Notes under the pieces: generated by a model
Database searches by the model: none
Told to the model about the DNA's origin: nothing
What the model saw: the letters and a program-made list of their open reading frames with translations, nothing else
Translations under genes and position numbers: made by a program
DNA from: Betaproteobacteria bacterium HGW-Betaproteobacteria-9
GTDB lineage: Bacteria; Pseudomonadota; Gammaproteobacteria; Burkholderiales; Burkholderiaceae_C
Length of the DNA stretch: 64,000 nt
Assembly: GCA_002842215.1 (NCBI GenBank)
Contig: PHCC01000013.1
Location: forward strand, 62,001 to 126,000
Reading direction: 5' to 3'
Shown here: positions 61,448 to 64,000 of the stretch, piece after piece
Layout of the letters: each line of letters starts with the position of its first letter
Position numbering within the stretch: the first letter of the stretch is position 1

Positions 61448-61651
61448 GTGCTTCTCCTAAAAAAGTGTGAAGCACGGCCCCCGCAGGGACACGATGCCCC
61501 ACGGGTTGGTAGAAATAACAGAAACTCCAGCAGCTCTCGCTGCCGGGCGCGTTTACAGAGTTGAACGCGCCTAGAAACCATCTTTGGTTTGATCAAATGG
61601 TTTCCCTCAACCGCCAGGTGTGTGGCGCCTGAGGGAACCCATCTGGGTTCC
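61448..61651 (-). ncRNA. Multi-hairpin leader upstream of the RadC-like gene
   Basis: Seven hairpins in 204 bases. From the gene outward: 61448-61475 (GTGCTTC/GAAGCAC, touching the ATG and part of the ribosome binding site), 61480-61505, 61530-61543 (GCAGC/GCTGC), 61546-61571 (GGCGCGTT/AACGCGCC), 61574-61604 (GAAACCAT/ATGGTTTC), 61606-61633 (CTCA..CGCCA/TGGCG..TGAG), 61634-61651 (GGAACCC/GGGTTCC). Most have perfect arms. A structured leader RNA is the simplest reading. A single-strand DNA origin or recombination site is an alternative. Confidence 0.6.
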
Positions 61652-61688
61652 GCGAAGTGTTTGACCACCCCGCTCTGGCCAGCCTGGT

Positions 61689-61880
61689 CTAGGCTGGCGT
61701 CACAGAGAACGCCCAGTCCGGCGCAATGCCAAAAACCGGTTGCTCCTGTTCGTCTTGCGCGTCCGCTGCATCAGCAGTCAACGCAAATTTGGAGAGTGCC
61801 GCGCAGCTAGCCAACTCTTCCGTGTTTTCTTCAACGGTTCCGAGGAACCGTCCTTCGCAATGCACATTCCAAGTCTTCAT
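61689..61880 (-). CDS. Unknown 63-aa ICE protein
   Basis: A small acidic soluble protein starting MKTWNVHCEGRFLGTVEEN, with GGAGGT six bases before the ATG. The C-terminal part is rich in Asp, Ala and Gln. It is 26 bp from the next upstream gene and has no hairpin leader of the kind seen at its neighbours. No function can be proposed. Confidence 0.7.
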   Translation of the reverse strand: MKTWNVHCEGRFLGTVEENTEELASCAALSKFALTADAADAQDEQEQPVFGIAPDWAFSVTPA

Positions 61881-61906
61881 TGAAAAACCTCCGGTTAAAC
61901 AGCTGC

Positions 61907-62146
61907 TCAGTAGCCTTGCTTTCCCAGCTCCTGAACCAAGATATTGGCCACCACCGACTTCTGATCATCGCTCAGGAGCGACATGAGTCGCTGCAAAGCC
62001 TCTGCGGCAGCGAATGCCCTCGCCGCTTCCGGCCAGATCTTTTTAACCGCAATCTGCTGCTTTCCATCGAAGGCCAAACGCCGAACAATGACGCTGATTT
62101 CACCCCAGGTGGGAGTCAATTCCACTGTGCCAACTTGCACATCCAT
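61907..62146 (-). CDS. Unknown 79-aa ICE protein
   Basis: A small protein with an N-terminal beta segment (VELTPTWGEISVIVRRL) and helices at the C-terminus (AARAFAAAEALQRLMSLL). ATG at 62146 has AGGAG eight bases upstream and lies 14 bases after the methyltransferase stop. An ATG at 62164 is less likely. No motif recognised. Its coupling to the methyltransferase suggests a linked function. Confidence 0.7.
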   Translation of the reverse strand: MDVQVGTVELTPTWGEISVIVRRLAFDGKQQIAVKKIWPEAARAFAAAEALQRLMSLLSDDQKSVVANILVQELGKQGY

Positions 62147-62160
62147 GGCACCGCTCCTGG

Positions 62161-63306
62161 TCAACTGATTTTCACGATCCGACCCTTGTTGGGGCCAGGC
62201 GTGAATTCGATGGCAGAAATAACGGGCACGAACTTGTCGAGCATCGTCACGGTTTGTTGACTCTCCCCCTTGTCATTGATCTCGGTGGTCACCGTTCGCT
62301 GCTTGCGCTTGAAGGTGTCGCCCTTGATCAGAAATGACCGTCCACCCTTGGACTTGATCATCCCCCTGACTTGGCCTGCAGCCAACGCAAGCGCCAGGTG
62401 CCAGCGGCTCAAATCACGCAATGGTCGCCGATGGCTGGCGCGCGCCTGGTTGAAATGCCGATCAAACCCTGTCCACAGCAAGCTGGGTTCGAAGTGTTTC
62501 AACTCCTCGACCAGCTGGTCACGGTCAATGCGAACGGCCCGAAAGTCGAATTCATCGTCAGTGGCCACCGGCAGGATGTACGGCGTCTCACACCACTCTG
62601 TGGGCAACACCTGGTCTTTCAACTCGCCCGCCTGGGCTTTGGTCAGCATTTCCAACACGTCTTTTCGGGGGTGGGTCGGTTTGACCTTCACCCCAAAGAT
62701 GACGCACTGTTGAAACTGCTTCTCCGGTGCCATGTAGAACCGCAGGTCTTTGAAGTGCCGCGCTAGGTAGGTTCTGATGTCGTCGTCGAGCGCGTAAAAC
62801 GGGACGAGGTACACCAACACACCACCGGGCATCAAGGTTGTCGCGGTCTTCTTGAGGAAGGTTCGCTCCAGTCTTTCGGCTTTCTCCCCACCGTCGCTGA
62901 TGTTCCGATCCATATTGGCCGAATCGGAGACACCAAAGCCGTAGGGCGGGTTCAAGAACAGCAGGCTCAGAGAGCGCGGCTTGATCACCACGTCGTGAAT
63001 GTCGGCATGGATGACGCGAAACAGGAGCTTCTTCGCCTCCCATGCGCGCTCTTTGTCGAACTCCACGCCCAGCGTTTCAATGAGGCTTGGTGCATCCAAA
63101 CCCTGTTGGTAGTCCACCAGGTGCTGTGCAATGTCTGCGAGAGCCGCGCCCGTGCCGCAGCAAGGGTCACAAATCCGGATCAGACGCCGGGCACTGTGGG
63201 ATGGGGTCGCCAGCGCAGATTGAATGCGCGAGAGCGTGTCCTCATCGGTAGGAAAGTAACCGGCCTTCACATGGTTGTTGGCCGAGCGAGAAAACATCAA
63301 CGCCAT
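62161..63306 (-). CDS. ICE-associated DNA methyltransferase-like protein (DUF6094-type)
   Basis: A 381-residue protein with an S-adenosylmethionine fold. Motif I is DPCCGTGAALADIAQ at about residue 46, and the catalytic NPPYGF of N6-adenine or similar amino-methyltransferases is at about 118. The start is MALMFSRSANNH, with AAGGAG seven bases upstream. Such proteins are usual in ICEs near RadC-like genes. They could modify the element against host restriction. No restriction partner is seen. Confidence 0.88.
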   Translation of the reverse strand: MALMFSRSANNHVKAGYFPTDEDTLSRIQSALATPSHSARRLIRICDPCCGTGAALADIAQHLVDYQQGLDAPSLIETLGVEFDKERAWEAKKLLFRVIHADIHDVVIKPRSLSLLFLNPPYGFGVSDSANMDRNISDGGEKAERLERTFLKKTATTLMPGGVLVYLVPFYALDDDIRTYLARHFKDLRFYMAPEKQFQQCVIFGVKVKPTHPRKDVLEMLTKAQAGELKDQVLPTEWCETPYILPVATDDEFDFRAVRIDRDQLVEELKHFEPSLLWTGFDRHFNQARASHRRPLRDLSRWHLALALAAGQVRGMIKSKGGRSFLIKGDTFKRKQRTVTTEINDKGESQQTVTMLDKFVPVISAIEFTPGPNKGRIVKIS

Positions 63307-63366
63307 GAGCGTCTCCTTGAAGAAGAATCCCCGAGGAAGCACCCGGACGGGTGCTCCCGTCCGGGT
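63307..63366 (-). promoter_or_regulatory. Leader hairpin of the methyltransferase gene
   Basis: Hairpin 1 at 63341-63366 has 11-bp perfect arms (ACCCGGACGGG and its complement). The second stem near the ribosome binding site is poor here, with several bulges, unlike in the other leaders of this operon. Confidence 0.55.
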
Positions 63367-63379
63367 TGGTTTAAGACAT

Positions 63380-63823
63380 TCAGGCGGAACGGCTGTTCGC
63401 ACCCATCACGTAGGCTTCCATCATCGCGTCGCACACCAAACCCGTCTCCAGGTTGTGGACGGCCGACCCGTTGCCTTCTGGCCTGAGATTCAGACGCCGA
63501 ATGGCAATCTCCTGGACCGTGCGCTGAGCCGCATGTTCATCCGCCGCTTCGATCACTCGAAAGAGTGAACGGCGAACATCCACATGGCCAAACGCAACCG
63601 CCTCAAGGCTTGCGTCGTTCAAGGCTTCCAGTACCGAGGTTTTGCGAGCCATCAACAACGCACGAGCGGCAGTCTGCCAGTCTTGTGTCGTCAACGACTT
63701 CATCACCTCAATCCGTTCAGCCGCTTGTGCGTCTTTGCTTTTCACAGCGCCCATGAGCGTTTGCTCAACTTCGCCGTGCAAAACAGAAATCTCGCGTTCA
63801 AATGCTTGTGCCGTAATTGCCAT
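63380..63823 (-). CDS. Unknown 147-aa ICE protein
   Basis: A helical soluble protein beginning MAITAQAFEREISVLHGEVE. AGGAG lies seven bases before the ATG, inside the second leader hairpin. The segments GNGSAVHNLETGLVCDAMMEAYVMG at the C-terminus and ALLMARKTSVLEAL in the middle are notable, but I cannot place the family. It is the first full gene of the minus-strand operon in the window. Confidence 0.75.
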   Translation of the reverse strand: MAITAQAFEREISVLHGEVEQTLMGAVKSKDAQAAERIEVMKSLTTQDWQTAARALLMARKTSVLEALNDASLEAVAFGHVDVRRSLFRVIEAADEHAAQRTVQEIAIRRLNLRPEGNGSAVHNLETGLVCDAMMEAYVMGANSRSA

Positions 63824-63886
63824 GGTGTACTCCTAATCAAGAAAAAAACCAGGAGACACCCCGCCCCACTGGGGATCGAGATCCCC
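63824..63886 (-). promoter_or_regulatory. Leader hairpins of the 147-aa protein gene
   Basis: Hairpin 1 at 63871-63886: GGGGATC/GATCCCC. Hairpin 2 at 63824-63860: GGTGT and CTCCT pair with ACACC and AGGAG, with one bulged base on the 3' arm. The ribosome binding site AGGAG is wholly paired and the arm reaches the ATG. Confidence 0.7.
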
Positions 63887-63911
63887 TGGTGGGTTGGTAA
63901 AAAACTAGCTG

Positions 63912-64000
63912 CTAGTCGGCGGTCAGGTCGGTTTTCACCAGAGCCCAATCGTTTGCCATTTGCTCCCACTTGCGAGAGCCGTCTTCAAAATAACAATGCA
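63912..64000 (-). CDS. C-terminal end of an ICE gene, cut by window edge
   Basis: On the minus strand a frame enters from the right edge and ends at TAG (63912-63914). The visible tail contains HCYFEDGSRKWEQMAND and ends VKTDLTAD. Too little is present to name it. It would be the gene upstream of the 147-residue protein in the same operon. Confidence 0.6.
   Translation of the reverse strand, partial: HCYFEDGSRKWEQMANDWALVKTDLTAD

Larger units (their letters stand above)
4790..64000. mobile_element. Part of an ICE of the PFGI-1/ICEclc class
   Basis: The region holds a MobH relaxase, SXT-type TraD, a VirB4-like ATPase and the collinear set of small proteins known as the PFL_4693 to PFL_4711 families, followed by SNF2 helicase, RadC-like and methyltransferase genes typical of such elements. 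Integrase and attachment sites were not seen, so the element extends beyond the right edge. The left limit is uncertain because the first 4.4 kb could be accessory genes inside the element. The sulfur genes at 33-51 kb are cargo. Confidence 0.85.

Noticed and set aside
1-64000. CRISPR array or tRNA genes
   Set aside because: No regularly spaced direct repeats and no cloverleaf sequence with TTCGA-type loop and CCA-end context were found by reading; a tRNAscan-SE run would settle the tRNA question.

Overview
This is a high-GC window that reads as a betaproteobacterium of the order Burkholderiales, probably Comamonadaceae-like, judged by codon use, the sulfur-gene families and the style of the transfer genes. 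No rRNA, tRNA, integrase or complete insertion sequence was recognised. Most of the window (about 4.8 kb to the right edge) is part of an integrative and conjugative element (ICE) of the PFGI-1/ICEclc class, carrying a genomic-island type IV secretion system.

Layout. (1) 1-4.4 kb: a left-edge pair of overlapping unknown genes, the second with a possible PD-(D/E)XK nuclease domain, then a convergent HEPN-domain gene. These look like a variable or defence region. A 57-bp integron attC-like site follows at 4641-4697. (2) 4.8-7.8 kb (minus): MobH-type relaxase TraI and a small partner. (3) 7.9-8.4 kb: a divergent intergenic region with strong inverted repeats, a candidate oriT/promoter region. 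(4) 8.4-29.4 kb (plus): a nearly complete transfer operon from the PilL N-terminal-like gene through TraD, the small PFL_47xx membrane and periplasmic proteins, the VirB4-like ATPase, TraU-like and TraG-like genes. (5) 29.4-32.5 kb: two toxin-antitoxin modules, a small tail gene with a decayed second copy, and a SprT-like metalloprotease. (6) 33.0-51.2 kb: cargo for sulfur assimilation under sulfate starvation: sulfate transport (cysA, cysW, cysT and two sbp genes), cysK, rhodanese, arylsulfatase, an Ssu/Ats-type transporter with two binding proteins and two permeases, a TauD/AtsK-like dioxygenase, a DszA/NtaA-like flavin monooxygenase, a CysB/Cbl-type regulator, ssuE and an ssuF-like gene. 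(7) 52.1-57.1 kb (plus): a second envelope-associated operon (PH-domain protein, DsbC-like protein, periplasmic protein, lysozyme-like/DUF3262 fusion, lipoprotein), then an unknown gene and a bidirectional terminator. (8) 57.2 kb to the right edge (minus): an ICE maintenance operon with SNF2-type helicase, RadC-like protein, DNA methyltransferase and several unknown small proteins.

How it fits together. The relaxase, coupling protein and secretion genes would move the element, and the cargo would let the host draw sulfur from sulfate, sulfonates and sulfate esters. A 39-bp motif occurs three times, each copy oriented toward and 60-160 bp ahead of a transfer transcription unit, so it is a good candidate for a shared operator. 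In the right-hand minus-strand operon, five of the six genes with a sizeable leader have a GC-rich hairpin followed by a second hairpin that abuts the start codon and usually pairs with the ribosome binding site. The paired bases differ between genes yet remain complementary. This family of RNA leaders is the strongest candidate here for an undescribed regulatory system.
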